Below, one piece after another: positions 1 through 10,286 of a stretch of 64,000 bases of DNA; the stretch's first letter is position 1; each line of letters starts with the position of its first letter. The stretch is from Byssothecium circinans (Eukaryota; Ascomycota; Dothideomycetes; Pleosporales; Massarinaceae): the NCBI GenBank assembly GCA_010015675.1, contig ML977004.1, positions 460,469-524,468 on the forward strand, given 5' to 3'. The translations under genes and the position numbers were made by a program. The notes under the pieces were generated by a model. It saw only the letters and a list, made by a program, of their open reading frames with translations, had not been told where the DNA came from and made no database searches.

Positions 1-82
1 TAAGTTAGTAATTACTAGGTGCTAAGCCTAATCAGGCGTTACTATTTAGTTATAACTAAATTACTTAGTAATTACTAAGTAA
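1..82. repeat. Cluster of AT-rich perfect palindromes
   Basis: Three palindromes lie in the first 82 bases: a 12-nt one at 6-17 (TAGTAATTACTA), a 16-nt one at 45-60, and a 22-nt one at 61-82 that contains the same 12-mer at 66-77. The first and last are therefore direct and inverted copies of each other, about 60 nt apart. The arrangement looks like the end of a small inverted-repeat element or a foldback repeat cut by the window edge. Its type cannot be settled without the sequence to the left. Confidence 0.6.
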
Positions 83-575
83 ACCCCCATCCATGTAGCA
101 AGAGATGGGACGGGAGGTGTTGGATCGCCTGATTCAGCCCTTGGAATCGAGGAAGAGCTGCGGAATAGCTGTAACCGTCTGCTACCTTCTTGTCTCATTA
201 TAGTGGACGTCGGAACTCAACGGCGGTCAGCGCGTTGACGTGGGCTCCCCGCGTCATACCGTCTCCCTCACAGCCCCCACACTAATCTCAGATAGGAGAA
301 AACATTGCAGAAACAAGATCCCTGCCAGAACAAAGCCGCAGGCCACTCAGCCCTACTAGAGCTCCAGTCAGCTTGCGCAGCAGCTCGGAATTAGTGCAAC
401 CTCATGCGACCAAGGCAATAAAGGTGCAGATTTTCCCGCCCAACATGCTGCTCCAATATACCGCATTTTCTCCCGATTCGGCTGCCAACTCGCTTTCTCC
501 ATCACCGTTCTGTCACACCACCAACCTTGTTTCTTTGTCGGTATAGTGAACGCGATACGGGGAACATCACTCGAC
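83..575. other. Upstream region of the Zn2Cys6 regulator
   Basis: About 490 bases of ordinary composition between the palindrome cluster and the ATG at 576. No convincing reading frame was seen. It presumably holds the promoter and 5' leader of the downstream gene; no TATA box or operator was identified with confidence. Confidence 0.5.
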
Positions 576-2478
576 ATGATTCGCTATTCTCAAGTGGCGG
601 AGAAAGAGGAGAAGGAGAAAGCGACTAGACAGTGTTGGGAGTGTTTGAAAAGGCGACTCGTATGCGACTGTACACTTCCCCACTGTAAGAAGTGTGTCAA
701 AAACGGCAAAGAGTGCCCAGGCTACGGGGACCAGAAACCGTTGCAGTGGGTAGCAAATGGAAAAGTGACTTCGCGCCGACGCCGTAAAGAGTCGCCATCG
801 ACCGCCCTACTTAACGCTAATATCAAAGCGCAACAAACCGGCAGCTCAGACAGCGCCAGTGGTGACGAGATGGACGAATGGGCCACCCGACTAGCCGAAG
901 AATTCGACAATGTGGCAAAGAAATATCGCGCTGATAATGGACTGGAGGAAACGTTTACGAGGACTTGTCGACGGTCGATTGAGTTGGTCTTGACGAAGAA
1001 GCTGGGGAGTGAAGCGAAGAAGCTGTGCAATAAAAAGGATGATCCGTTGGGGAAGTTGGCGAAGACGTTGGAATTTATGACGCTGAATGAGGTTCCGGCT
1101 TACGAGTTACGCAATGAGACTTGTGAAGTCGTGCAGTCAGTCGGATACTGTAGGTGCTATGTTTCCATCTGCCCCCCATGTTAGTGATGGTATGCTAATC
1201 GTCTCAATAGTCAATATGCGAATATATCCCCAACTCACAGAGGACGAACTAGCACCAAACCCTCATATAATGCTGTTCCCCGTGGCCGCCCTGCATCTGC
1301 TCCCGCCTGCAGTCCATCACAACCTTGTTGTCCTTACGTTATGTCACTTCGTCTATTCGCTTCCCCCAGAACAGGGCAAGGCGCTCGCAGCTCAGCACGC
1401 ACCAAAGATCTTGCATCATCGCGGTGCCACTATAAGAGAAATCAGTAATCGACTGCAAGGAAAGATGAAGACGAACGACAGCACTATAGTCAGTATCATG
1501 ATGCTGATGTGTTGTGAGCTGCAGCAGACCGACCCGACCGGTTGGCGTCAACATGCCATTGGCCTCCTCCGTATCTTCTCGCTACGAGGGGGTATGATGG
1601 ACCTTTATCGGACAGCTCTACATCTCCGTGCGATGATTGTCATCTTTACATAGTAAGCAAACCCCTACCGACATGGATGACTATGATTCACGTGACTATC
1701 ACCGCGCAGTCACGTGACCAATGACCATCCATGGTGCATAGCGAGACCGGGTGTATGCTCAGAAATCAGAAAGACTTACATTCGCTACAGCGTGGTCGCA
1801 TTCTCGAATTGCTGTACCCCAGCACACGACCAAATCATGATCAACGCTTCAGTAGACGAGCACATCGCCAACATCGAAACCATGTACGAGGAGCTGTTCC
1901 CATACTGCCTCGTCCCACCCGCTCTATTTGCCAACAAAATCCGCATCAACCACCTGCGCCGCCAAGCCGCAAAGGTTCTCCAAGAAGGCGGAGATACATC
2001 AACGATAGCCAGGAGAGCCTGTGAGCTCCTTGCCAATATCGACGCCTTCTCTCCACAAGACTGGGCCCAGCCAGGCGCAAAATACGACCAGTGGCTGACT
2101 ATCGGCCACGTATACAAATCGTCGTTGGCTGTATACTGCATCATGGCCTGCCAATCTTTAGGCCTGCTTCCCAAATCGGCCTCCATGAATGCTGAGCTGA
2201 GAGCACATGCTGACAGCTTACTTTTCCATCTCAAGGCTGCGCTTGGGAATAACAAGCTGAAGAGGTTCTTAGCGTGGCCCTTGGTCGTCGCGGGAGTCGA
2301 AGCTGCGTACAGAGGTGAAGGCGTGCGCACATGGCTCGAGAGACAGATGCTGGACGTTGCTGTGTTCATTGGTGCAAACTGTCCGTTGAGGATGCGTGGG
2401 TTGTTGAGAAGGTATTGGAACGCTGGTCAATACGGGTGGGAGGAATGCTTTTCGAAGCCGGAGGCTTTCATGTTTTGA
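576..2478 (+). CDS. Zn(II)2Cys6 transcription factor
   Basis: Fungal-specific regulator of 594 aa in three exons: 576-1149, 1211-1652 and 1710-2478. Phases agree at both joins (595 codons in total). Residues about 20-50 form the binuclear zinc cluster CX2CX6CX6CX2CX6C (CWEC, C, C, CKKC, C), followed by an Arg-rich linker (RRRR). The rest is the helical middle region typical of the family, with no second DNA-binding motif seen. The first intron has a good TGCTAAT branch site; the second (57 nt) carries two CACGTG boxes. ATG 576 is the first ATG in frame; the GTG at 546 is not a plausible eukaryotic start. Target genes are unknown. The BVMO and NRPS-like remains lie 3-7 kb away, but the conserved RGG gene stands between, so a cluster role is only a guess. 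Confidence 0.88.
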
Positions 2479-2798
2479 TTGGCATTTTCGCGTCTGGAAT
2501 TCGCCAATTTTTGATACCCTGCTCAAATTATCATGTTTTATGTAAAGCAATGCATCTTTAACGTCTCTGGACTCTCGTGCAGTAGGAAAAGTGGGATGCA
2601 AGTGAGCTTCGGTGAGGGCCCCGGTCTCTAGCCAGAGAGGAATATTTTCGAAATAGAAGAAAAAAGATTCTCTATAAAACCTATTAAACGGGAATACAGT
2701 ACCTAGTACTTCCTGCGGAAGAAGGACTCTTGCCGTGGCGAGAGTGAAGGTGGGTGGCTGCAATATATCCCACCTTTTTGTACCACGCAAGAGCTGAT
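2479..2798. other. Tail-to-tail intergenic stretch
   Basis: About 320 bases between the stop of the Zn2Cys6 gene (plus) and the stop of the RGG-tail gene (minus). It should hold both 3' UTRs. No other feature was seen. Confidence 0.5.
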
Positions 2799-4852
2799 TT
2801 AGTGCTGTCGAGATAAGCCCTCTTCTCGCCCTCCACCCCCATACGCTGAATATCCTCGTCCACGCCCACGCCCACGGCCAACGTTTCCCTGTCCAGAGGA
2901 ACCGCCATTGTAGCCGCCGCCGTAGCCACGACCTCGATTCAATTCACCGCCCTGATACCCTCCAGTCCCGTGATACACGTTATGGTTACCACGGCTGCTA
3001 CCCAAATTGTTACGCCTCAGATCTGTGCTATTGAGGTCGGGGTTCGAATAGCTGCGCCCAGCATAGGAGTCACCACGGGCGCGGCCATAACCAGGGTTAT
3101 AGGAACCACGTGAACCACCTTGCTGCGAATATGTATCTCGACGCGCCCAATGCTTTTGGAAGAAATCTCGGCTGACGATGTGTTGCTTGAAGCCAAGCTT
3201 ACGTATGATGAGCGGGCCATTACTAGTTTCGCGCACAAGCATCAGGCTTCGGATCGGAGGAGGCTCGTTCTTCACCATCTTCTTTAGCAATGATAGCAGG
3301 TTGGCGAGCTTGCGCAAATTTTCTTGTTGAGTGGTTTCCCACTTCTTGATCCTTTCTGTTGCGTCTTCCTGCTTGATGCTACGGATGACGCCACCCTCAT
3401 CTTTTATGCTCTGAATGAAGAGGTAAAATTAGCACATGTACACCGTAATAAATCCGAGACCCAACACTGTCTTCTTAATCTGGGAGGCAATCTAAGTTCA
3501 CTTACATAATATCCCGTAAAGAGATGCTTGGTGCGCCCGAACCAAAGTTGGTCCATGCATGCCACTCTCTTGCAGTTGTCTGGCTTGTATACTGTTGACT
3601 TTAGTTCGGCCATTTGGGACATGGGCACAATGTGACCCTTCTGCACAACCTGTATCGGAGCTCTGAAATCGAAGAACGGCCTCTGCAGCAGATCGCCTTT
3701 GACATGCTGTGCTTCGGATGGATTAAGCTCATCAGAGCCATCGTAGTGCGCATCTGCTTCGAAGCGCACAACAACGTTGAGAGGCCCCATTTCGTATCGA
3801 ATCGCCCGATAGTGGCTTGTCGCGTCCTCCATGCCCTCACCTGGAATCGTGAAGGCTTGCTCAAAGTTGTCTCCGTATCCTTGATCGTTAGCCTTCTTCC
3901 AGAAGCTAGAATCCTTCTTCACAATGATGAGCGTATTTTGAACGACATAAAGGTCGAGTCGCCATGGTCCGTTGCTCTTGCCTGCCACGAACTCGAGAAG
4001 TTTGCGGAGGTTGTTGCGATCAGCTATCACATCCACGTTGTGAAATTGGAAATTCGGGTTCATGATGTTGAGAGCATGGAACATTGGCTCGTATGGGTTT
4101 CGATTGTTGCGAACGTAATTATAGTCGCTGTATTTGAGACCTCCATCCAGCTTTAGGGTATGCGGTAGGTCTGGGGGCGTCCATTTCGGAGGTTGCCCGG
4201 GTACAAATATCGTGTTGGATCGAGCGTCTTCGCTCCAGTTGTAACAACATACGATTTCTGGGTCCTCAGTCCAGTTCACGGTGCCAGAAACTGGCAATAT
4301 CTCTTTCACTTCGAGGGTGTGGAGGACAGCGCCAGCATCCCGTTGGAGCACACGCATCACCTTTTCCTTTTTCTTCTTTTGCTTCCTAGTCAACTCCGCG
4401 GGCTGTGGCGGCTCATCTCCAGTAGGTGCTTCACCATCGAGAACCAGTTCCCCGCCATTCATATCGACATCCCCGTCTACATCATCCAGGCCGTCTGATT
4501 CTGCGACTGGATCCTCATCGTCCAGATCCTCTATATCTTCTAGGTCACCTGATTCTGCGCCCGAATCTGCTTCATCAGGGGCGATTGGCGTAGGCGCCCG
4601 ACATGTGGCATCTGTTGGCTTGAGGAGTTTTGAAGTGGGTTTAAATGACGTGATCTTGATGCCGCCAGAGGAAGATGAGTCCTGCTCGGAGCTCTTTCCC
4701 TTCCGTTTCCGCCTTAAGCTCGGTCTTCCGCGATCCGTACCGCGAGCCGTGGCTCCTCCCCGTGGCTCTTTAGCCGATATATCTCCGAAGGCTTTGACGT
4801 ATAATAAGTATCCCTCGTCGAGGAGGAATCAATAGGGAAACTCACCATACAT
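2799..4852 (-). CDS. Conserved fungal protein with C-terminal RGG tail
   Basis: Three exons on the minus strand, 4852-4846, 4791-3506 and 3410-2799, give 634 aa with matching phases. The first exon is only 7 nt (Met-Tyr plus one base); introns are 54 and 95 nt. Residues 1-120 are acidic and Ser-rich with a basic KRKGK patch. Residues about 140-480 are a compact domain (NWTEDPEIVCCYNW, NPNFQFHNVDVIADRNNLRKLL, RFEADAHYDG) of a family conserved in Pezizomycotina and sometimes labelled geranylgeranyl pyrophosphate synthetase. No DDXXD prenyltransferase motif is visible, so I do not accept that label. The last 110 residues are rich in RGG, GRG and YGG, as in RNA-binding proteins. A role in RNA metabolism is inference from the tail alone. 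Confidence 0.82.
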
Positions 4853-5186
4853 AATGCCGGTGATTATGCTTTCCTACTTGCCGCGCGCTTGATAGTATGC
4901 AACTAATGGAAAGATATCGTCTCGAGCTTGTCAGAAATGGCTAAGATGATCGGAACGGTTTGTAGAGATGATGTTGGTGGTGGAGTAAATTTATTAGAAG
5001 ATCAGGAGATGCTGCTCTATGCGCTAGTTGGATGAGCTAGTCTGAAGACGGACAAGTGGGGCACTATGCCTATTGCGGGTCCCGATCCGACTCCCATCAC
5101 GTGATATAATATCAGCACCAGTTCCAAGGTTGACAAGTTGACATGTGCAAGCGAACACGACTTGAAGCTCTGTCTATCTATGCCAT
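4853..5186. other. Promoter-side spacer with ATCACGTGAT palindrome
   Basis: 334 bases between the start of the RGG-tail gene and the stop of the BVMO, both on the minus strand. It contains a perfect 10-nt palindrome ATCACGTGAT at 5096-5105, a bHLH/Cbf1-type CACGTG box about 245 bases upstream of the RGG gene. Nothing else was seen. Confidence 0.5.
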
Positions 5187-6374
5187 CTACACCTGCACCT
5201 CAATACCTTGCATACTGCCCTCTTTGCGCCACGCCTCGGTGAGATCGATGAAATCTTCGATGCCCCTACCCCAGAGACCGCTTCGCGCGATGATCATCTG
5301 CATCTCAGGCGGCGCGAGATCGAGACTCCCCTCGACATTGAGGTAACTTGGTGTACAGCCTATGATGACAGCCATGGGCACCGAATTCATCGCCACCCTC
5401 ATGCTCCAGTTCTCTGCTGCATCGGCAGCCGGAGAGACGGCAAATTTCTTTCCTTCGGCTTTCCGGTTTGCCTCTGCAAAGACATAAGCCGCATGCTTCG
5501 CATTCGTGTCCACGGCGAAGAGGTAGTTGGGACTGTTGGCACCCTGCCACGGGCCAGAGAGAAAGAGATTCGGAAAATCATGGTCAAGAATGGCGTGTTG
5601 TGTCTTCGGGCCGTTGCGCGCCCATAACTCGCTCATATTGACACCGTCGCGCCCGATGATAGTCGTGTTCGCCTTCTCAGCGACTGTTCCAGTGAAGGGT
5701 GCGCGGAAACCGGTAGCACAGATGATCACGTCCACGGGATAGGTCTTGTCACCTTGCACAATAGAGTCACTGGTGATCCGATCGAGACCCTTGCCCTCTG
5801 TGTCGACGAGTGTCACGTTCTCGCGATTGAACACCGACAGATAGGTATCGTGAAGCACCGGACGCTTGCACCACGAAGGATGCCAAGCTTGCAGCCTCTT
5901 CGCGAGCTCTGCATCTTTGACTTCTTCTTCCACACGCTTTCGAATGCGGGTTTGTCGTGGCAAGTCCAAAGCATGGAGTTTTTGCAGGTAGGCGGGGAGC
6001 TCATCCTGCGTTTGAGGTCCATCGGCGTTGCCGCAGAGGCCCACCAAAGACTTAGCACAGGTCCATGAATCACCGACCAGATTGACTGCCGGAAATTCTC
6101 CAGTCGTGAAATGCTGATGGAAATTTCTCAAACGCTCGCGCTGCCACCCCGGCGAAGTGGCGACTTCTTTGCGGAACCACTCTGGATCCGTCTCCCGCTG
6201 CTCTCGATGATCAACGGATGCAGGCGTTCGCTGGACCACGTATAGTTTTTCCGCCCACTGTGCGAGATGCGGGACAATCTGGACAGCCGTACATCCCGTG
6301 CCGATGATAGCAACCTTCTTCCCTTGCAGTTGAGTAAGTGATGCATCAGTCGGAGAGCCACCAGTGACAGAATA

Positions 6375-6430
6375 CAGTCATGCGTCAAAAGTTTGTTCCG
6401 CCAAGCGAGAACACCAAAACGCGTCTCGCG
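6375..6430 (+). repeat. Left terminal inverted repeat of the Tc1 element
   Basis: About 50 bp starting CAGTCATGCGTCAAAAGTTT. It pairs with the reverse complement of 7655-7710 over blocks GTCAAAAGTT, GTTCCGC, AAGCGA and CACCAAAACGCG, with small gaps. The inner limit is approximate. Confidence 0.85.
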
Positions 6431-6457
6431 CGTCACCATCTAAAACCACCCACCACA

Positions 6458-7573
6458 ATGCCTCAACCACGTCAATTTGGTACAGAAATCTCTGGAAATG
6501 CGCGTAAAAGGCTAAATACTACTCCCCTCGAGCGTGAGCAAATCATTGCTAAGTGGCAAGCTGGGTGTACGACGAGAGAGCTAGCTGATGAGTTTGGCCG
6601 CACCACGCGTGGGATACGCAAAATCATCCACCGATTTTCACAACACCACACTACAAAGGATTTGCCTCGCTCTGGCCGTCCAAAATACCTCTCACAAAGA
6701 ACAATCAATCGAATTAAATACTTTATACGAAAGACACCAAAAATCGAGTACAATACGCTCATGAGTGAGATGGGATGGGACCCCCCTACCAACGGCCCCT
6801 CACGCTCCACCATCTATCGCGCGATTAGAGAGACTGGATTACGGAACTACCGATGCTCTAAGCGACCCAAAATCAACCGTGCAACAGCTATTTTGAGGCT
6901 TAAGTGGTCCAGAGAGCATCGCAACTACCCATGGAGGCGTCGCCCGTTTCGCTTCTCAGATGAGTGCTCGATTCAAAAGGGCTCTGGGGGTAATACTGAG
7001 TGGGCCTTTCGATATCCTGACGAGAGATGGAGTCACAAGATGGTTACTGAGTATACTAAGAGCCGTCCTCCTCAACAAATGGTGTGGGCAGAGGTGTGGC
7101 TTACCCGAAGGGGTGGTATACGGAGGAGTGAATTGGTGATCATGAAAAGAGACCTACAAGCCGCCTACCGAGGATATACGACCCAGAGCTATTTGGAGGC
7201 TTTAGAGGAGGGCTTATTACCCTATTACCAACCAGGAGAAATCTTCATGCAGGATAACGCTCCTATCCATACGCCAGGAGCAGCAAAGGATTTCTTGGAG
7301 AGACACGGCATTTGGGTCACTGAGTGGCCACCCTATTCACCTGACCTCAACCCAATCGAGCACCTTTGGTGGAGGCTTAAAAGGATAATGTATACTCAAT
7401 TTCCTCAATTTAACAACTACTCAACAGCCCAAGAGCATTGGGATGAGTTTTGTGGGGCTTTGAAGGAGGCATGGCGGAGGATACCGAGTGCGCTCATCAA
7501 GCGACTCATCCTCAGCATGCCTAGTCGAATCGCGGCCTGCAGGCGGGCAAAAGGCTATCAAACAAAATACTGA
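6458..7573 (+). CDS. Tc1/mariner transposase, DD34E
   Basis: 371-aa transposase that cuts and inserts its own element at TA sites. Residues about 25-60 form a helix-turn-helix (REQIIAKWQAG...RELADEFG), followed by a GRPR-like hook (RSGRPK near residue 74) and a second HTH-like region. The catalytic triad is visible: Asp168 (RFSDEC), Asp266 (FMQDNAPIH) and Glu301 (NPIEHLWW). The last two are separated by 34 residues, which defines the Tc1-type DD34E class. The frame is open upstream to 6380, but that ATG lies inside the terminal repeat; I chose 6458, preceded by a clean CCACAATG context. No stop or frameshift is present, so the enzyme may be functional. Confidence 0.93.
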   Translation: MPQPRQFGTEISGNARKRLNTTPLEREQIIAKWQAGCTTRELADEFGRTTRGIRKIIHRFSQHHTTKDLPRSGRPKYLSQRTINRIKYFIRKTPKIEYNTLMSEMGWDPPTNGPSRSTIYRAIRETGLRNYRCSKRPKINRATAILRLKWSREHRNYPWRRRPFRFSDECSIQKGSGGNTEWAFRYPDERWSHKMVTEYTKSRPPQQMVWAEVWLTRRGGIRRSELVIMKRDLQAAYRGYTTQSYLEALEEGLLPYYQPGEIFMQDNAPIHTPGAAKDFLERHGIWVTEWPPYSPDLNPIEHLWWRLKRIMYTQFPQFNNYSTAQEHWDEFCGALKEAWRRIPSALIKRLILSMPSRIAACRRAKGYQTKY

Positions 7574-7654
7574 GTATTTATCTACTACTACACCAAATAT
7601 AGCACCTGTATACGATTGCTCTCTCTATATATAGCCTCAATTTGGACGGGCGTT

Positions 7655-7710
7655 GGGTCGCGTTTTGGTGATTTTCGCTTAGCGCGGAACGAACTTTTGA
7701 CCTAGTACTG
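7655..7710 (-). repeat. Right terminal inverted repeat of the Tc1 element
   Basis: Reads on the minus strand CAGTACTAGGTCAAAAGTTC and continues through GTTCCGCG, TAAGCGA and CACCAAAACGCG, matching the left end with about 50 bp of imperfect complementarity. A TA target duplicate follows at 7711-7712. Confidence 0.85.
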
Positions 7711-8435
7711 TAATCCCAACGAGACGCATGGAAGATAGGCCCCTGGAATTCCGATAATCCCTGGACTCCTGGAAGTTTGGCCCAGTTGAGAGCACCGTTG
7801 ACAGCTACCACATACTGTGTGCGGACATTCAACTTTTGGGGCTCTTCACCTTTGCGCCTCTGTTCGAGATTCACCGCCCATTCCTTCTCTTCAGCATCCC
7901 AAACCAACTTCTCAGCTTTGGTCTGGAAAACACCATTCTCGGAAAGACCCCATTTCTCGGCAACCAAGTTGGCGTAGCTGCGAATCTCTTCACCGTATGA
8001 GTAACGGTGCTTCGGTACATATCCGGTCTCCTCCAGCAGTGAGAGATAGCAATAGCTCTCGATGTCGCAGCTCAGTCCAAGGTAGCGGTGCCAATACCAG
8101 GTCCCGCCGAATCCTCCTGCAATGTCGACAAGGCGAATGCCTTCAGGTGGAACCCCTGCCTGGATCATGCGTACGGCGTAGGTCAGACCGCCCAAGCCGG
8201 CGCCGAGAATGAGCATCTGGCAGCGGTCCTTCTCGAACATTGCCTTCGCGTCCTTGACTTTGGCCGGGTCGACCCAGGGGTCATCGCCAAAGGACTTGAA
8301 CTCTTCGGAGAGTGAGATGTCGATGTACTGGCTGTCCATTTCCGGACGGAGTCGCTTGGCACGTTCTTCGCCGTAGCGTTGTTCGACTTGGAGTGCATCG
8401 ACTCCGGGAAGACCCTCATCGTGGTAATTAGACAT

Positions 8436-9087
8436 TGGGACTGGGAATGAGTGAGAACAATAAATTGGCGTAGAGGCCAGAACAAGAGAAATATTTTTGA
8501 GAAGAAATGAGGTCTGCTGGGTGACCTGAAGTACCTTATGTGACGGTGAATGTCTGCCTTACAATCGATAGCAATATAAAGCGGCACAGACAAAACCTAG
8601 ACGCCAACGTGTGCTCCAAGCTCAGTGTTTGCATTGTTTATTGGCTAGAATAACAGTTGTCGTGCAGTAGCGTGGTGCAAGGCTGGGGCGGCGCAGCTCT
8701 CCGCTCAGCATAAGCCCTACTGCTCCACCGGGTAATGGAGAAATGAGGCCCAGGTGCTTCTCCATGTTGATCTCATTCATTTTCAGGAAGAATGGTTGCG
8801 TGTTAGGATGAACAACATGGACGAATCTATGTCTAGCGAGCCCACGCAATAGTACCTGTCGGTCAACGCCGCGACGCTTTCAAGCATGAAACATTGCTGA
8901 TCTCCTAATCTGTGATAATGCCTTGCGACACTGATTTTCAAAAATGACACTATATGTAGCTCCCATTTTATCATACGTTTGCGAATTGCAGTAGATTATC
9001 GAGCTCTGAGAACCCTCACATTAAAAAGCCGCCCCTTTCACCTATTCATCATAACACCAATCATCTTCCGATTCAAAAGTTACAGAG
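8436..9087. other. Divergent spacer between BVMO and NRPS-like remains
   Basis: About 650 bases upstream of both the BVMO (minus) and the thiolation-thioesterase remains (plus). An adenylation domain expected before the thiolation domain was not found here, so the plus-strand gene is truncated at its 5' side. The first part presumably holds the BVMO promoter. Confidence 0.45.
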
Positions 9088-9826
9088 TGAAAGTTAAAAT
9101 CTGTATTTACCGACCTCGAGCTCGTCCGTCGCAGCATAGGCATGGATACAGAGATTCTTGACACTGGAGTAACGTCAGTGGATTTCATCGCTTGAAACGG
9201 GCAGCGGAGAAAGCTTTTAATATTCAAGACATCCCCATAATTGCCGCTGCTTCAAAGGCCACCATTCATACCTCGCAGCTGCCATTGAACGTCTTCCAGG
9301 GATGTAGGAAGAGGAAGCTTGTTCCTACAACCCGATCATCCCTCTACAACCCAACGGCAGCAAGACGCCGCTGTTGTTCTTCCTTCCTGGAATCGGTGAG
9401 ATGCTCCTATTCCTTGGATTGGCGCAGTATTTTCCCTACCGTCCCATCTACGCCTTCCGTACTCGTAACTAGCACCGGGGCGAACATGTACTCGCCAGCT
9501 AAGACGAAGTCGTCACAACATACTACCACGCGTTGAAGGCGAAATATCCCCATGGACCTCCTTCCATCGCAGGATATTCCTACGGCAGCATGCTTGCTTT
9601 CGAAATTTCTAAGAGGTTAGAAACTGGCGGTGATCGCATTCAGTTCCTGGATTCTTCCAATCGACCGCCCGGCTTCCCGCAACTTGCAAACCCACAGTCG
9701 GGGTGGGGTATCACGATGTTTCACGCAGTGTTGAAAGCCGTACATTTGACTAAGGTGGATAAGTCAATGGCCGATATCGGTGACCTAGGTGAGGACAAGT
9801 GGAAGCTGCCGAAGTACGGATTCTAA
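9088..9826 (+). pseudogene. Remains of an NRPS-like thiolation-thioesterase gene
   Basis: Degraded 3' part of an adenylate-forming synthetase. Near 9142-9200 a carrier-protein signature is readable (DTGVTSVDFI, with the phosphopantetheine-type Ser), but one base is missing after FI so the frame ends at a TGA. The next frame continues as KRAAEKAFNIQDIPI. From about 9325 another frame gives a thioesterase start (PLQPNGSKTPL, LPGIGEMLLFLGLAQYF), with in-frame stops near 9460 and 9500. After these the same frame carries the alpha/beta-hydrolase nucleophile elbow GYSYGS near 9570. So there are at least two frameshifts and two stops. The A domain is absent. It lies divergent from the BVMO, suggesting a common former pathway. 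Confidence 0.75.
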
Positions 9827-10115
9827 TGGGCGGGAGTTTACGATGGAGTTGCTGGATCCATTATGTTTGGGTATTTATATTCTTATAACACAAAATTACC
9901 CTCCTCACATTTTAAGTGTCAGCGATTTTTCTGCGACCTTCCAGTCGGAAACATCTGGTTGCCCTCGCCATGCTCAATTCCTCCGATGCGAATTCTATAG
10001 TTGGCTTATCGTCCCTGTAAATTGGGACTGGCGTGAATTCGTGGATACTATAGCTAGAACCTGACACCGTCTTGTACAAACCATGTATGGAACCCAAGCC
10101 TTCTTTATGCCATGG
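9827..10115. other. Spacer after NRPS-like remains
   Basis: About 290 bases, modestly AT-rich, between the NRPS-like remains and the acidic in-frame extension downstream of the F-box gene. No gene was recognised; some of it may be further thioesterase decay. Confidence 0.4.
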
Positions 10116-10286
10116 CTAATATGCATCTTCCATAACAACGTCACTATTTACATCATCACCATTTCCGTCCGTCACTTTCCCTTGATCCCTGTCGTCGTCC
10201 CGCTCCTCATCCTCATCCTCTTCTTCCTCATCACTGTCTTTGATCTTATTCCCCTGCGAATCAATATCTCCGGTATCATCCGTGCC
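10116..10286 (-). other. In-frame acidic extension after the F-box stop codon
   Basis: Directly after the TAG at 10289-10287 the same reading frame stays open for 56 codons and ends at a TAG at 10118-10116. The product would be strongly acidic (GTDDTGDIDSQG, then DSDEEEEDEDEERDDD). Such a low-complexity acidic C-terminal tail is common in fungal F-box proteins. The stop could be a recent nonsense change, a site of readthrough, or the tail could be 3' UTR by chance. Confidence 0.5.

Larger units (their letters stand above)
6375..7710 (+). mobile_element. Tc1/mariner-type DNA transposon, 1336 bp
   Basis: Complete class II element of the IS630-Tc1-mariner superfamily. It is bounded by TA dinucleotides at 6373-6374 and 7711-7712, the target duplication typical of the group. 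Both ends begin CAGT and form imperfect inverted repeats of about 50 bp sharing GTCAAAAGTT, GTTCCGC and CACCAAAACGCG blocks. One open transposase gene fills the interior. It lies opposite to the BVMO it interrupts. The open transposase and recognisable ends suggest a recent, possibly still mobile copy; the ends are not identical to each other, which is common for autonomous Tc1-like elements. Confidence 0.95.
5187..8435 (-). pseudogene. Baeyer-Villiger monooxygenase split by a transposon
   Basis: FAD/NADPH monooxygenase of the Baeyer-Villiger type (ketone to ester or lactone). The gene has no intron: 8435-7713 and 6374-5187 join into 637 codons (636 aa), a normal length for the family, once the element at 6375-7710 and one copy of the TA duplication are left out. 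The N-terminal Rossmann motif GAGLGG is near residue 79. The family fingerprint FxGxxxHxxxWD reads FQGPIFHASRWD and ends at residue 241; the insertion interrupts codon 242. The second dinucleotide motif GTGCTA follows just beyond it. Both halves are open with no other stop or frameshift, so decay has not begun. As it stands, a transcript would run into the element and stop near 7578 (285 aa), without the NADPH-binding half. The divergent NRPS-like remains suggest a former secondary-metabolite locus. Confidence 0.92.

Noticed and set aside
2799..3317. A separate small RGG protein gene
   Set aside because: The frame joins in phase across a 95-nt intron (3505-3411) to the larger upstream exon, so it is the C-terminal part of one gene.
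3404..4462. Geranylgeranyl pyrophosphate synthase as product name
   Set aside because: No DDXXD-type motifs or isoprenoid-synthase pattern are visible; the name seems to be an inherited label for this family.
6380..6457. Upstream start of the transposase at 6380
   Set aside because: That ATG is inside the terminal inverted repeat, and the added residues are unlike Tc1 transposases; 6458 fits better.
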